A DNA stretch of 19,708 nt from an uncultured Clostridia bacterium (GCA_937959315.1 CALGRC010000123.1:1-19708), one strand, 5' to 3'. Shown: positions 1-9,127, counted from the stretch's first letter. Program-made: numbers and translations. Notes: generated from the sequence alone by a model not told the origin.

Positions 1-1
1 C

Positions 2-913
2 CATACAGTACTGTGTGGGTTCCGTGCGCCGGTGCAGTGGGGAATTTTGCTGCTGGGGGCCTATGTTGCACTGCGCATAATCAGCCTCCCGCAATCGGTA
101 TGGCCGGCCGTATATAAATTGATACGCATCGCCTGTATCCTCTTGGTTGCCTGGGGGTTATCCAACAGTACTGACGCTGCTTTGTTGCTGCTGCACAAAT
201 TCCCGGCTGTCCGCGAGGCCGATCAAACCTTGCGCGCTTTCTTCTCCAAAGTCATCAAAGGCATTTTGTACGCTATCACAGTGGTTGTATTGCTCAGCGA
301 ATTAGGTTACAATGTCAATGGACTTATCACTGGGCTCGGGCTGAGCGGCTTAACCATTGCGCTTGCCGCCAAGGACGCGGCAGCCAACCTATTCGGCGGA
401 CTTGTCATTATTTTTGACAAACCATTTGCCGCAGGGGATTATATCAAATGCCCATCAGCGGAAGGTACGGTGGAAGAAGTGAACCTACGCAGTACCCGTA
501 TCCGGTCGGCAGACGACATGCTGCTCATCATTCCAAATTCTACGTTATCCGCCGAGCCAATTACCAACTATTCCCGCATGAACCGCCGGCGGGTGGTATC
601 CGATTTCCCCATTTCTTCCAGCACGCCGCTTTCGCAGGTGCAGGCGCTCAAAAACGGCATACAGGCATTACTGCAATCACGCAGCGATATTGAACAAAAC
701 AGCATCCTTATCCTCACCGAACGCCTGGAACCCACATGCGCAGTCATCCGTCTTTACTATTATACCATCTCTAGCGATTGGTCTAAAAACCTAGCTGTTA
801 AAAGTGAGATCATCGATGCTGTTTTCAGCTTAATACACCAGCTGCATATCCAGCAACCCGTCCGGAATATCGCCCTTGCCAGCCAGCCGGACACCCCGTC
901 AGGCTCCCAATGA
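2..913 (+). CDS. Mechanosensitive ion channel family protein (MscS), 5' end missing
   Basis: The reading frame is open to the left edge, so the true start lies outside the window; the internal GTG at 32 is not needed as a start. The visible part has two or three hydrophobic segments, followed by the typical MscS pore helix and beta domain: the stretch around GLSGLTIALAAKDAAANLFG is the glycine/alanine-rich TM3 pore lining, and GTVEEVNLRSTRIRS plus IPNSTLSAEPITNYSR are hallmark cytoplasmic beta-domain motifs. Family knowledge: these membrane channels open under lateral tension and release solutes on osmotic downshock. The tail is short, without a large C-terminal extension. The gene ends convergently on the DUF6514-like gene with a 15-bp overlap of the 3' ends (899-913). 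No terminator is visible in the overlap. Family assignment is firm; ion preference cannot be read. Confidence 0.93.
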   Translation, partial: HTVLCGFRAPVQWGILLLGAYVALRIISLPQSVWPAVYKLIRIACILLVAWGLSNSTDAALLLLHKFPAVREADQTLRAFFSKVIKGILYAITVVVLLSELGYNVNGLITGLGLSGLTIALAAKDAAANLFGGLVIIFDKPFAAGDYIKCPSAEGTVEEVNLRSTRIRSADDMLLIIPNSTLSAEPITNYSRMNRRRVVSDFPISSSTPLSQVQALKNGIQALLQSRSDIEQNSILILTERLEPTCAVIRLYYYTISSDWSKNLAVKSEIIDAVFSLIHQLHIQQPVRNIALASQPDTPSGSQ

Positions 914-1243
914 CAACGGCATGTTCCGTATACTTCCACGCCAATCCTCTATGATATCTTCAAATGTCAGCGGCGTTACCGTGTTGTGCACCAAAAAGTC
1001 AATAAACGCTTTGACATCCGTTTCCGACACAAACAAATCATCCTGCTGTGCCGCATCCAATACCGACTGCCCGCCTACGGCGCGCTTTTCTATCCGCACA
1101 CCGTAAAACAATGCCCCAATAGCCCCTTCTGACAAATGCAAATCTGATTCCACAATATAATAATCCAGACAAAACGGTGTGCTTTCCCCAGTTATATCCG
1201 TTACGTCTATCGTAATTGTCCGATACAGTGTTTCCAACTTCAT
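899..1243 (-). CDS. DUF6514-like small protein (114 aa)
   Basis: I place the start at the ATG at 1243 because it follows a good ribosome binding site (GGGAGG on the minus strand, about 1253-1258), and because the upstream extension of the open frame to 1510 is low-complexity, basic and unlike a protein. The product begins MKLETLYRTITIDV, is acidic, and has no signal peptide or membrane segment. Its middle (YYIVESDLHLSEGAIGALFY) and end (FLVHNTVTPLTFEDIIEDW) resemble the short Clostridia proteins grouped as DUF6514, which have a YYLIES-like core and a VTP...DVVEDF-like tail. The function of that family is unknown. The gene is monocistronic and converges on the MscS gene. Family assignment is from memory of the motif pattern and is moderately sure. 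Confidence 0.68.
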   Translation of the reverse strand: MKLETLYRTITIDVTDITGESTPFCLDYYIVESDLHLSEGAIGALFYGVRIEKRAVGGQSVLDAAQQDDLFVSETDVKAFIDFLVHNTVTPLTFEDIIEDWRGSIRNMPLSLGA

Positions 1244-1276
1244 TTGCCGATTCCTCCCTGTATTTATTATACTTCC

Positions 1277-1305
1277 ATTATAGCGGAAACCAGCCGGTTT
1301 GCCCA
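1277..1305 (-). promoter_or_regulatory. Possible promoter and operator of the DUF6514-like gene
   Basis: On the minus strand a TATAAT (1277-1282) lies 33 bp upstream of the start codon. No good -35 box sits at the right distance. Instead a 14-bp near-palindrome, AAACCAGCCGGTTT (1287-1300), occupies the spacer, which could be a regulator site. This is a weak call, since an AT-rich -10 alone can occur by chance. Confidence 0.3.
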
Positions 1306-1456
1306 GAAAAAAATATCGCAGAAACCGCCGCAAACCGACACCAGCCGCGCATTCGGCAACCCTATTGTGTCGAATGCTGTTTTTCCCTGCCGCCCTTTCG
1401 CAAATCTTGCAGAAAAGTTTTTTCATATCTTTCCCTAGCACAAAATCAGATACTGC

Positions 1457-1485
1457 TTGACAAAATTTTTGACTTGATATACAAT
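1457..1485 (+). promoter_or_regulatory. Sigma-A promoter of xylAB
   Basis: TTGACA at 1457-1462 and TACAAT at 1480-1485 are separated by exactly 17 bp, which is a near-perfect housekeeping promoter. Transcription should start near 1491-1493, giving a leader of about 40 nt before xylA. A strong core promoter in front of a catabolic operon suggests control by repression, consistent with the repeats immediately downstream. Confidence 0.85.
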
Positions 1486-1489
1486 AAAA

Positions 1490-1511
1490 GCACGAACCGT
1501 GCTCGGGCACG
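1490..1511 (+). promoter_or_regulatory. Alternating GCACG/CGTGC repeats at the xylA transcription start
   Basis: GCACG (1490-1494), CGTGC (1498-1502) and GCACG (1507-1511) alternate, so the middle element can pair with either neighbour. The first pair straddles the predicted transcription start, as a repressor operator often does. The ribosome binding site GGAGG (1521-1525) follows. It does not resemble the known XylR operators of Bacillus that I remember. Operator, or start of a small RNA switch; not decidable from sequence alone. Confidence 0.45.
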
Positions 1512-1532
1512 GATTTTTAAGGAGGAATATAT

Positions 1533-2843
1533 ATGGCTTTTTTTGAGCAAATTCCCACCATCCCGTATGAAGGTGCAAAAAGCACCAACCCGCTTGCATT
1601 CAAGTACTATGATGCCAACCAGGTCATTGCAGGCAAACCTATGAGGGAACACCTGAAATTTGCCCTGTCATGGTGGCACACCCTGTGTGCCGAAGGCACG
1701 GACATGTTTGGCGCAGGCACCATGGATAAAGCCTTTGCAGGCACCGACGCCATGTCCGTTGCCAAAAACCGTGTTTTGGCAGGCTTTGAAATGATGAATA
1801 AACTTGGCATTGAATATTTTTGCTTCCATGACCGTGACCTGGCGCCAGAAGGCAATTGTTTGGCAGAAACCAACCGCAATTTGGATGAAATTGCCGCCCT
1901 GATAGAAGAACAAATGCATACATACGGAAAGAAAGTATTATGGGGTACAGCTAACTGTTTCAATCACCCCCGTTATATGCACGGGGCAGGCACCTCACCC
2001 AATGCCGATGTGTTTGCATTTGCTGCAGCGCAAATCAAAAAGGCGCTGGAAATCACCGTGCGGCTGGGCGGAACCGGATATGTATTTTGGGGCGGCCGCG
2101 AAGGTTATGAAACACTGCTCAACACCGACATGGGGCTAGAACAGGACAATATGGCCCGCCTGATGCACATGGCGGTAGATTATGCCCGTTCCATTGGCTT
2201 TACCGGCGATTTTTACATTGAACCCAAGCCAAAGGAACCTACAAAGCACCAATATGACTTTGATGCTGCCACCGTGATTGGTTTTTTGCGTAAATATGGA
2301 TTGGAAAAAGATTTTAAGCTCAATATTGAAGCAAACCATGCCACGCTGGCCGGCCACACCTTCCAGCATGAGCTGCGGGTGGCGCGGGTGAACGGCATGT
2401 TCGGCTCTATCGACGCTAACCAGGGCGATATGTTGCTTGGCTGGGATACCGACCAGTTCCCGTCCAACATCTATGAAACAGCCATGTGTATGTATGAGGT
2501 GCTCAAAGCAGGCGGCTTTACCAACGGCGGGCTGAACTTTGACGCCAAGCTGCGCCGCGGCTCTTTTGAACACACCGACCTGTTCTATGGCTACATCCTG
2601 GGGATGGATTCCTTTGCACTGGGCCTGCGGTTGGCCGATAAACTGATTGCTGACGGGCGGTTGGATAGCTTTGTTGCCGCGCGGTATGCCTCTTACCAAT
2701 CGGGGATTGGGGCAAAAATTGTTGCAGGCAGCACCAATTTGCAGGAATTGGAACAATATGCGCTTTCTCTGGGTGAACCGAAAAATGAAAGCGGCCGCCA
2801 GGAATATTTAGAAAGCATTGTCAATTCGATTCTGTTTGCTTAA
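1533..2843 (+). CDS. xylA: Xylose isomerase (436 aa)
   Basis: Interconverts D-xylose and D-xylulose, the first intracellular step of xylose use; divalent metal dependent, cytoplasmic. The 436-residue length and N-terminal extension mark it as a class II enzyme. Visible active-site elements: the HDRD motif at residues 99-102 (His99 and Asp102, the ring-opening pair), YIEPKP with Glu230 and Lys232, [11 protein letters not shown] with Glu266 and His269, and the metal ligands Asp294, Asp305 and Asp307 in SIDANQGD and GWDTDQ. No key residue is missing. The ATG at 1533 is preceded by GGAGG with a 7-nt spacer. xylB follows after 21 bp with its own ribosome binding site, so the two are one operon from the promoter at 1457. 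No transporter or XylR-type regulator is adjacent. Confidence 0.97.
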   Translation: MAFFEQIPTIPYEGAKSTNPLAFKYYDANQVIAGKPMREHLKFALSWWHTLCAEGTDMFGAGTMDKAFAGTDAMSVAKNRVLAGFEMMNKLGIEYFCFHDRDLAPEGNCLAETNRNLDEIAALIEEQMHTYGKKVLWGTANCFNHPRYMHGAGTSPNADVFAFAAAQIKKALEITVRLGGTGYVFWGGREGYETLLNTDMGLEQDNMARLMHMAVDYARSIGFTGDFYIEPKPKEPTKHQYDFDAATVIGFLRKYGLEKDFKLNIEANHATLAGHTFQHELRVARVNGMFGSIDANQGDMLLGWDTDQFPSNIYETAMCMYEVLKAGGFTNGGLNFDAKLRRGSFEHTDLFYGYILGMDSFALGLRLADKLIADGRLDSFVAARYASYQSGIGAKIVAGSTNLQELEQYALSLGEPKNESGRQEYLESIVNSILFA

Positions 2844-2864
2844 TGGGAAAAGGAGGCATCACAT

Positions 2865-4385
2865 ATGTACCTGCTGGGCATTGACCTGGGCACATCGGGC
2901 GTTAAAACGGCATTGTTTGACTTTTGCGGAAACCTGGCCGCGTCCGATACCGTTTCCTATCCCCTTTATCAGCCGCAAAACGGCTGGGCCGAACAAAACC
3001 CGGAAGACTGGTGGACAGCAACAGTACAAAGTATCCGGCATACCATTGCAAAATCAGGTATCAAACCGATTGATATCCGCTCTGTCGGCCTTTCAGGGCA
3101 AATGCACGGGCTGGTAATGCTGGATAAAAATGGGCAGGTTCTGCGTAAAGCCATTCTCTGGTGCGATGGGCGGACTGCCCGTGAATGCGAAGAATTGACC
3201 TTACGTGTCGGCGCACAAAAACTCATTGATATCACTGCAAACCCAGCGCTCACTGGTTTTACTGCATCTAAAATCCTTTGGGTACGTAACCATGAACCAG
3301 ACATCTACCAGGCATGCGCGCATATTCTGCTGCCCAAGGACTTCATCCGGTACCGGCTGACCGGAGAATTTGCCACCGACGTATCGGACGCCTCCGGGAT
3401 GCAGCTTCTCGATATTGCAAACCGCTGCTGGTCGCAAGAATTGCTGGATATCTTGGAAATTGACCGTACACTGCTGGCCGATGTATATGAATCGTGCGAA
3501 CAGACGGGTACCATTACCCCGCAGGCATCTGCAGAAACCGGCCTCAACGCCGGCACTGTTGTCGCAGCCGGGGCATCAGATAATGGCAGCGCAGCGGTTG
3601 GCAACGGCTGTGTGCGTGACGGCCGCGCATTTCTTACCATTGGTACGTCTGGCGTAGTGTACGCCCATACCTCGCAAATGCTGCAGGATCAAAAAGGCCG
3701 CATTCATACCTTTTGTGCGCCAGTCCCCGGCCAATGGCATGTCATGGGCGTCACACAGGCGGCAGGGCTGTCCCTGAAATGGCTGCGCGATACGATTTGC
3801 AGTGAAGAAACAGCCGTCGCCAAACATCTGCACACGGATCCCTACCGATTGATGGATCAAGAAGCCGCCCTTGCGCCAATTGGCGCTAACCGCCTACTCT
3901 TCCTACCCTATTTGATGGGAGAACGCACCCCGCACCTCGACCCCGACATCCGCGGGGCATTTATCGGATTATCCGCAATCCACACCAAGGCCGACCTGAT
4001 TCGCGCCGTGCTGGAGGGCGTTTCCTACTCGCTGTGCGACTGTATGGAAATCATCCAAGCCTGCGGCGTCCCCATTGTACGCATCACCGCCTGCGGCGGC
4101 GGAAGTTCCAGCCCGCTGTGGCGCGAAATTTTAGCCGATGTGCTGGGTCGCAGCATTGACCTGCTCAACTCCAAAGAAGGCGCAGCACTTGGCGCAGCCA
4201 TTTTAGGCGGCGTCAGTGCAAAAATCTACAAAAGCGTGGAGGAAGCCTGTGACAACATTCTGCAAGTGGTCAAAACAACCGAGACGGACCATCAAAACCA
4301 TCAGTCCTACCGCAAATACTATCAAATTTATGACAGCCTATACGACGGTATCCGGCAGGCTTGCAAGGATCTTGCCGGGTGTTAA
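2865..4385 (+). CDS. xylB: Xylulokinase (506 aa)
   Basis: FGGY-family kinase that phosphorylates D-xylulose with ATP to xylulose 5-phosphate, feeding the pentose phosphate pathway. The N-terminal phosphate-binding signature GIDLGTSGVKTALFD (residues 5-19), the substrate-side SGQMHGLVMLD (78-88), the likely catalytic Asp239 in AAGASDNGSAAVG, the second phosphate loop TIGTSGVVYA, and the C-terminal adenosine motif ACGGGSSSPLWREILADVLG are all present. Length is normal for XylB. The start ATG has a GGAGG 9 nt upstream and follows xylA by 21 bp. Substrate is inferred from the xylA partner; FGGY kinases of other pentuloses look similar, but the context makes xylulose by far the most likely. Confidence 0.96.
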   Translation: MYLLGIDLGTSGVKTALFDFCGNLAASDTVSYPLYQPQNGWAEQNPEDWWTATVQSIRHTIAKSGIKPIDIRSVGLSGQMHGLVMLDKNGQVLRKAILWCDGRTARECEELTLRVGAQKLIDITANPALTGFTASKILWVRNHEPDIYQACAHILLPKDFIRYRLTGEFATDVSDASGMQLLDIANRCWSQELLDILEIDRTLLADVYESCEQTGTITPQASAETGLNAGTVVAAGASDNGSAAVGNGCVRDGRAFLTIGTSGVVYAHTSQMLQDQKGRIHTFCAPVPGQWHVMGVTQAAGLSLKWLRDTICSEETAVAKHLHTDPYRLMDQEAALAPIGANRLLFLPYLMGERTPHLDPDIRGAFIGLSAIHTKADLIRAVLEGVSYSLCDCMEIIQACGVPIVRITACGGGSSSPLWREILADVLGRSIDLLNSKEGAALGAAILGGVSAKIYKSVEEACDNILQVVKTTETDHQNHQSYRKYYQIYDSLYDGIRQACKDLAGC

Positions 4386-4464
4386 AAATCCCCTTGTGGA
4401 TAAGGCGAATGGTAATAAGAAAGTATCCAAAATAATTACCGTTTACCGGCGGGCAGGGTGTAAA

Positions 4465-4509
4465 ACAAAAGAGATACAGAGACTTTTTATAGGCCTGTAT
4501 CTCTTTTGT
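4465..4509 (+). terminator. Hairpin downstream of xylB, probable terminator
   Basis: A perfect 15-bp inverted repeat, ACAAAAGAGATACAG (4465-4479) with CTGTATCTCTTTTGT (4495-4509), encloses a 15-nt loop 80 bp after the xylB stop. The A-rich left arm and T-rich end of the right arm are arranged as in an intrinsic terminator, but no long T run follows, so efficiency may be modest. The rest of 4386-4609 shows no gene. Confidence 0.6.
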
Positions 4510-4609
4510 CATATGTGGATATTTGGGGCAATTTAACCCCTTATTTTTAAGCCAAATCGGCATAATATAAAACCATTGCCGCCTCAACAACAGCGTCCTG
4601 TCTTTTCAG

Positions 4610-4641
4610 AAAGGGACTGCCTGAATTGTGGCAGCCCCTTT
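4610..4641 (-). terminator. Terminator-like hairpin downstream of the SLH surface protein gene
   Basis: AAAGGGACTGCC (4610-4621) and GGCAGCCCCTTT (4630-4641) form a 12-bp stem with an 8-nt loop. On the minus-strand transcript the single mismatch becomes a G-U pair, so the stem is complete, and it lies 38 bp beyond the stop codon of the minus-strand gene. The T run after the stem is short. Confidence 0.6.
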
Positions 4642-4679
4642 ATCCTGCCGGACGGTATCTCGCCTGGCATTTCTTGTAT

Positions 4680-7600
4680 CTACTTTTCCAAAAACCGCAT
4701 GAGTATCGCCGCTGCCTCCGCGCGGGTGGTATTGTCCTGCGGGGCAAGGCTGCCATCGTCGCGTCCGGAAATCAATCCTGCGCCGACGGCCCACTGCATG
4801 TTGCCAACCGCCCAATCAGACACTTGCGCCGCGTCTGTGAACTTCGCAAGGTCGGCTGTCTCATTGGTAGCAATGCCTTTAAAATCCGCATACCGCTGCA
4901 TAATTGCCGCGATCTGCTCACGGGTAATCAGGTCGTCCGGCGCAAATTCCATATCGGAATAGCCTTTGACAATGCCCTCGCTTGCCGCCCAGCGGACAGC
5001 TTCACCATAGTATGCGCTTGCGTCCACATCTACAAAGGTCATCAGGTAATTGACTACTGGCTGACTTTCCGCGCGCCAGAGCACGGTTACCATCATTGCC
5101 CGTGTCAAGCTTTCATCCGGGGTGAAGGTTGTTTCCGTCGTACCGGCAAACAAACCGTTCTCGGCTGCGAATTTGACTGCTTCATAATACCAGTCATCTG
5201 TATCAACGTCGCTGTACGGGTTTTCCCATTCTGTCGGCTCATCCGGTTCCTCCGGGTCTGCCGGGTTATCCGGCTCCTCCGGCTCTCCTTCCGTCCATTT
5301 CGCGTACAGGGTGATATCCTTTGTTACCTTGCTGTCAAAATCATACGCCTCGGTGCAATCCTTGTCAGTAAACCAGCCTTCGAATACATAACCCTCGCGG
5401 ATAGGCTCCGCCGGTTCAGAAACAGCCGTATTCCGGTTGACTGTTTTGCTGGAAACCTTGCTGCCGCCTTGCGTATCAAAGGTTACAGTATAGCGCGTGG
5501 TTATGCTGCCGCCGATTGAAACAGGACGATATACTGTTACCGAAACAATTGTTTCAAACGGCGCATAATTTGTATCCGCCGGAGTAAATACTGCGGGTTC
5601 CTCAAAAGTACCCACCTCGTCCATTTCACGGTCGGTTTTCCACGCCCATGTACCATCTAAAGGCTGGCCGTCGAGCCCGTTTACCGTACCAGTAATCTCG
5701 GAGGCAGACAGCAAATTGCCGCGCCGTATGCGCTCTGCCGTCACTTCCGCGCCCTCTGCCAGAACTGGGGCAGCCGGGCTGACGAGGACGGTTACATCAA
5801 ACGTTACCGGTTCCGTACCATACTCCACAGAGAACGGGACAATTACCGGTGTTTTTTCGGTCGCTGTAATCGTTAACGTATAGGTGTCTGCATGGGTATC
5901 GGCAGGTATGGTAAGCGTGTCATCTGCAATAGACGCGCTTACCGTATTGCCGTTTGCTGTTGCGGTGTCCTTGTTGCCGCCTGTGATGGTATAGGTAAAC
6001 TTACCGGCCGCGTCCGTTTCTCCCGCGTAGGCCATATAATCAGATAGATCCTGTGTTGCGCCAATACCGTAAATGGTGGTGATTGTTTTTTCGTCATCTA
6101 TTCCGCCGAACATTTCCTGCCCGATTGCATAAACGGCCATATCTCCGGTTACCGGTGTCTGATCGGTAAACGCTGCGCCGTCTGCGTCCGCCGTCTGCGA
6201 CCATTTTATAAAATCGTAAACCTCAGAATCCGGCGCCTGCGGCAATGTTACTGTTCCGTTCGGGTTGGTGTAGGCCGCCGCATATTCTTCATACGTTCCG
6301 TCCTCATCGCCTGCTACCATAAACGACACCTTCAAGACCGATTTGGCCGGATCATCCGTCAATACCGGGTACGTATCGGCAGCCGCGCCCGTTACCGCCT
6401 GCCCCCATACCTGGGGAATCGTGCCGTCTCCGCCCGCGGCCTGCCCGCCTTGCAGCAGGTACGCCACCTCGCCGGACGCAAACTGCGCCGCCGTCTTGCC
6501 CGTTACACCGTTTGTTTCAGCCGTTTCAGCATCTGCAAGGTAATAGCTGCTAAATACCGAATTTTCCTGGGCGCCTGCAACCACGCTGCCGGTATCGCTG
6601 TAGCAGTTTTCTATCCGTGACGGCGCAGAGGTTTCATTCGGATACCCTTTCTGGTAACTCAGTCCGGCTATGCCGCCTACATAGGCCGCTTCAACACCGT
6701 CTGCCATAGAAAGTGTGCCGAGGTTATAGCAGTTTGTAATCTCGCTGTAGTTGTAGCCGACAATGCCGCCGATCGCATACAGCTCGCCGCCGGTAACCTG
6801 CGCGCTTTCCTCATTCGCGCAGTTTGTTACCGTGCCGTAATTCATACCCGCAATGCCGCCGATATAACCATATGTTGCACCGGAAGCGCCGACAACCGCC
6901 CCGTAGTTTGTGTAGCCGTCAATCCATATATTCGAGCCCGTATTGGAACCGACAATGCCGCCCGCATTTCCGGAAGCGTTTGTGCAGGTAATCGTTCCGT
7001 AGTTGCTGCATCCCTGTACCGTGCTTGCGAGCGTTTCGTTCCCTGCGTTTCCGCCGGCAATGCCGCCCGCAAACGTTTTACCCGTGACTGTACAGCGGTT
7101 AACGCAGTTTATCACGCTTCCGCCGTAGTTATCGCCTACGATACCGGCAACCTGATACCTGCCGCTTACCGTACCGGATACGGTAAGGTTTTGGATGGTT
7201 CCTCCCGAACCGAGATAGCCGAAGAAGCCCTGATGATCGGCATCAGAATTGATATACAGCCCGTTGATTGCAAAGTCCCCGCCGTCAAACGTTCCTTTAA
7301 ACGGGTCGCCGCTGCTGCCGATGGGCGTCCATTGGTTTTCTTCGTTTCCTAAAAGGTCGATATCCGCCGCAAGCTTTACATACATCCCCTCATAGGAGTT
7401 GCCGCCGTTTACCGCGTCGCGGAAGAGCTCTAGCGTTTCAAGGTCGGGAATCTCAACGGGGTCGTCCTGCGCGCCGCTGCCCTGTGCTTCGGGAACCGTC
7501 TGCAAGACCGGCCGCCCGAGAAGGCCGCTCATCCCCCAGGCCGTTTCAAAATCCCAGCCCTCGTCCGTAAACGTCGCCTGCTCTGCAAACTGCTGCACGG

Positions 7601-9080
7601 TAAGCTCTGTAGACTCGCCGAAATCGTCTGCTGCCGCGCCTTCCAGATAGAAGCAGCCTGTAACCGTCCCATTGTTTTTGCCCACAACGCCGCCGGTCGA
7701 AGCCGCCGCGCCGTTGGTGATGGTCCCGATATTGTAGCAGTTTGTAATCGAGCCGTTTGTAGTCGGGTCGAGATCCAAATAGCCCGCGATACCGCCCAAG
7801 TCGGACGAATCCGCTTCGTGCGCCGAAACGGTGCCGGTGTTGTAGCAGTCCGCCATCACACCGTTATCGATACCGCCGGCAATGCCGCCCACTTCCGCGC
7901 TGCCAATCACGCTGCCGGTGTTATAGCAGCGGGCGATCAGGCTGGCTTCGCTGGACACTTCAACCTGGCCCGCGATACCGCCGGCCCAGCCGTATACAGA
8001 AGAAACGCTGCCGTTGTTGACACAGTCCAAAATCTCAAACGGCGCAATACCGCCCTCCTCCTTATAATAGCCGACGATACCGCCCGCATTGGTAAACCCG
8101 GCCGATACTGGGCCGTTATTGGTACAGTTTAAAAGTTTCTGCCCGGTCGCGCCGGCAATCCCGCCGGTACACATCCCGCCGGAGATGGTACCGTTGTTGA
8201 CGCAGTTTTCAATATAGATTTCACCGCCCAGGTTCAGCCCTGACGTCTGCGCGCCGCCCACAAATCCGCCGTTCATCTGCAGCGTATCGCCCGGAATCGT
8301 AAGCACAGACGTTTCATCTACCGTACAGCCGGTGATAATTGCTTCCGATAAAAAGCCCACCAAAAAGGAGTTGGCCGTAGAATTACTGGTAATATCCGCC
8401 CCTTCGATGGTAACATCTTTGATCACAACCTGGTCACCGCCGGCGTATAATATATCCGTAAATACACAGCTGAAAAGGCCAGTGCTGCCAGATGATACAT
8501 TCATATACAGATTCTGCACCTTGTGTCCGGCGCCGTCAAATACCCCCTGGAAAGGCGTGACGTTAGCAACCACGCCTTCAATCTCAAACTCTCCGATGGG
8601 ATCCCAGCTGTTGGTTTCGTTTACCGTATCCTTACCATAACCGATTACGCCGGCGGTGGTAAGGTCAATATCGTTTCCAAGCCTTACCGTCCAGCCGATA
8701 AACGAGGTATATAAGGTGTCTACATAGTTGGCAACCAATGCCAGCCCCAGAGGGGTATAGACAGTAAAGACATTGTCGTCCGACATAGCGTAGTCCACGC
8801 CCTCAACCGCCGCGTTGCCGGCCTCTTCCCAAGTGGCGTATCCGCCGTCTGCCAAAAGGCCGGGCGTATCCTCCCCGCTAAGGCCGTTTGCAGCGCTCAT
8901 TCCGGCCGCCGCGGACTTCGCGGAAACCGCGCTGTTTTCAACAGGATAGTCAAGCTTTATGCTGTACTTCCTGCCCGCCGGCAGCGACGCACCCTCCGGC
9001 TCCGCCGCCCATACCCCTGCCGGCAGCAGCGTGAGCAGCATGCAAACCGCCACTGCCGCCGAAAGCAATCGTTTCTTCAT
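4680..9080 (-). CDS. Large secreted SLH-anchored surface protein with two GLUG-type beta-helix modules (1466 aa)
   Basis: Probable cell-surface adhesin or carbohydrate/host-interacting protein. Residues 1-25 are a signal peptide (KKR, hydrophobic core, cleavage near VWA/AEP). Two related modules follow, about residues 105-550 and 552-890. Each opens with a strand rich in DIDL, a W-x-PIG motif and FxGxFDGxxxxxxxLY, then runs of GGIAG/GGIVG...NCYNxG repeats of the GLUG type, a predicted right-handed beta-helix. A degenerate InlB B-like repeat lies near 900-970, an immunoglobulin-like region near 1090-1195, and a clear InlB/Flg_new repeat (VTFDTQGG...GWFTDKDC...LYAKW) near 1197-1261. An acidic Pro/Glu linker (1262-1285) leads to three SLH repeats with TRAM, TREQ and TRAE signatures, ending at residue 1466. 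SLH domains bind pyruvylated wall polymers. GGAGG lies 7 nt upstream of the start. The ligand is unknown. Its unusual leader is described separately. Confidence 0.93.
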   Translation of the reverse strand: MKKRLLSAAVAVCMLLTLLPAGVWAAEPEGASLPAGRKYSIKLDYPVENSAVSAKSAAAGMSAANGLSGEDTPGLLADGGYATWEEAGNAAVEGVDYAMSDDNVFTVYTPLGLALVANYVDTLYTSFIGWTVRLGNDIDLTTAGVIGYGKDTVNETNSWDPIGEFEIEGVVANVTPFQGVFDGAGHKVQNLYMNVSSGSTGLFSCVFTDILYAGGDQVVIKDVTIEGADITSNSTANSFLVGFLSEAIITGCTVDETSVLTIPGDTLQMNGGFVGGAQTSGLNLGGEIYIENCVNNGTISGGMCTGGIAGATGQKLLNCTNNGPVSAGFTNAGGIVGYYKEEGGIAPFEILDCVNNGSVSSVYGWAGGIAGQVEVSSEASLIARCYNTGSVIGSAEVGGIAGGIDNGVMADCYNTGTVSAHEADSSDLGGIAGYLDLDPTTNGSITNCYNIGTITNGAAASTGGVVGKNNGTVTGCFYLEGAAADDFGESTELTVQQFAEQATFTDEGWDFETAWGMSGLLGRPVLQTVPEAQGSGAQDDPVEIPDLETLELFRDAVNGGNSYEGMYVKLAADIDLLGNEENQWTPIGSSGDPFKGTFDGGDFAINGLYINSDADHQGFFGYLGSGGTIQNLTVSGTVSGRYQVAGIVGDNYGGSVINCVNRCTVTGKTFAGGIAGGNAGNETLASTVQGCSNYGTITCTNASGNAGGIVGSNTGSNIWIDGYTNYGAVVGASGATYGYIGGIAGMNYGTVTNCANEESAQVTGGELYAIGGIVGYNYSEITNCYNLGTLSMADGVEAAYVGGIAGLSYQKGYPNETSAPSRIENCYSDTGSVVAGAQENSVFSSYYLADAETAETNGVTGKTAAQFASGEVAYLLQGGQAAGGDGTIPQVWGQAVTGAAADTYPVLTDDPAKSVLKVSFMVAGDEDGTYEEYAAAYTNPNGTVTLPQAPDSEVYDFIKWSQTADADGAAFTDQTPVTGDMAVYAIGQEMFGGIDDEKTITTIYGIGATQDLSDYMAYAGETDAAGKFTYTITGGNKDTATANGNTVSASIADDTLTIPADTHADTYTLTITATEKTPVIVPFSVEYGTEPVTFDVTVLVSPAAPVLAEGAEVTAERIRRGNLLSASEITGTVNGLDGQPLDGTWAWKTDREMDEVGTFEEPAVFTPADTNYAPFETIVSVTVYRPVSIGGSITTRYTVTFDTQGGSKVSSKTVNRNTAVSEPAEPIREGYVFEGWFTDKDCTEAYDFDSKVTKDITLYAKWTEGEPEEPDNPADPEEPDEPTEWENPYSDVDTDDWYYEAVKFAAENGLFAGTTETTFTPDESLTRAMMVTVLWRAESQPVVNYLMTFVDVDASAYYGEAVRWAASEGIVKGYSDMEFAPDDLITREQIAAIMQRYADFKGIATNETADLAKFTDAAQVSDWAVGNMQWAVGAGLISGRDDGSLAPQDNTTRAEAAAILMRFLEK

Positions 9081-9127
9081 AGAAAATCCTCCATTCTATC
9101 TTTTCTTACATTTTTGATATCAATACA

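Noticed and set aside
1300..1456. CcpA-type catabolite repression (cre) site before xylA
   Set aside because: I looked for a TGNAANCGNTNNCA-like site and found none in the upstream region.
1244..1510. N-terminal extension of the DUF6514-like protein up to 1510
   Set aside because: The extension is Cys/Arg-rich with no conservation pattern, and a good ribosome binding site sits before the ATG at 1243.
2136..2756. 206-aa minus-strand open frame inside xylA
   Set aside because: Antisense shadow of the xylose isomerase reading frame, with no domain signature.
4386..4609. Small RNA or mobile repeat remnant after xylB
   Set aside because: The 15-bp inverted repeat is best explained as a terminator; no promoter, target-site duplication or second copy is seen in the window.
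4626..5519. 297-aa plus-strand open frame opposite the SLH domains
   Set aside because: It lies entirely antisense to, or just beyond, the clear SLH/InlB coding sequence; the product is basic and Cys/Arg-rich with no recognisable domain.
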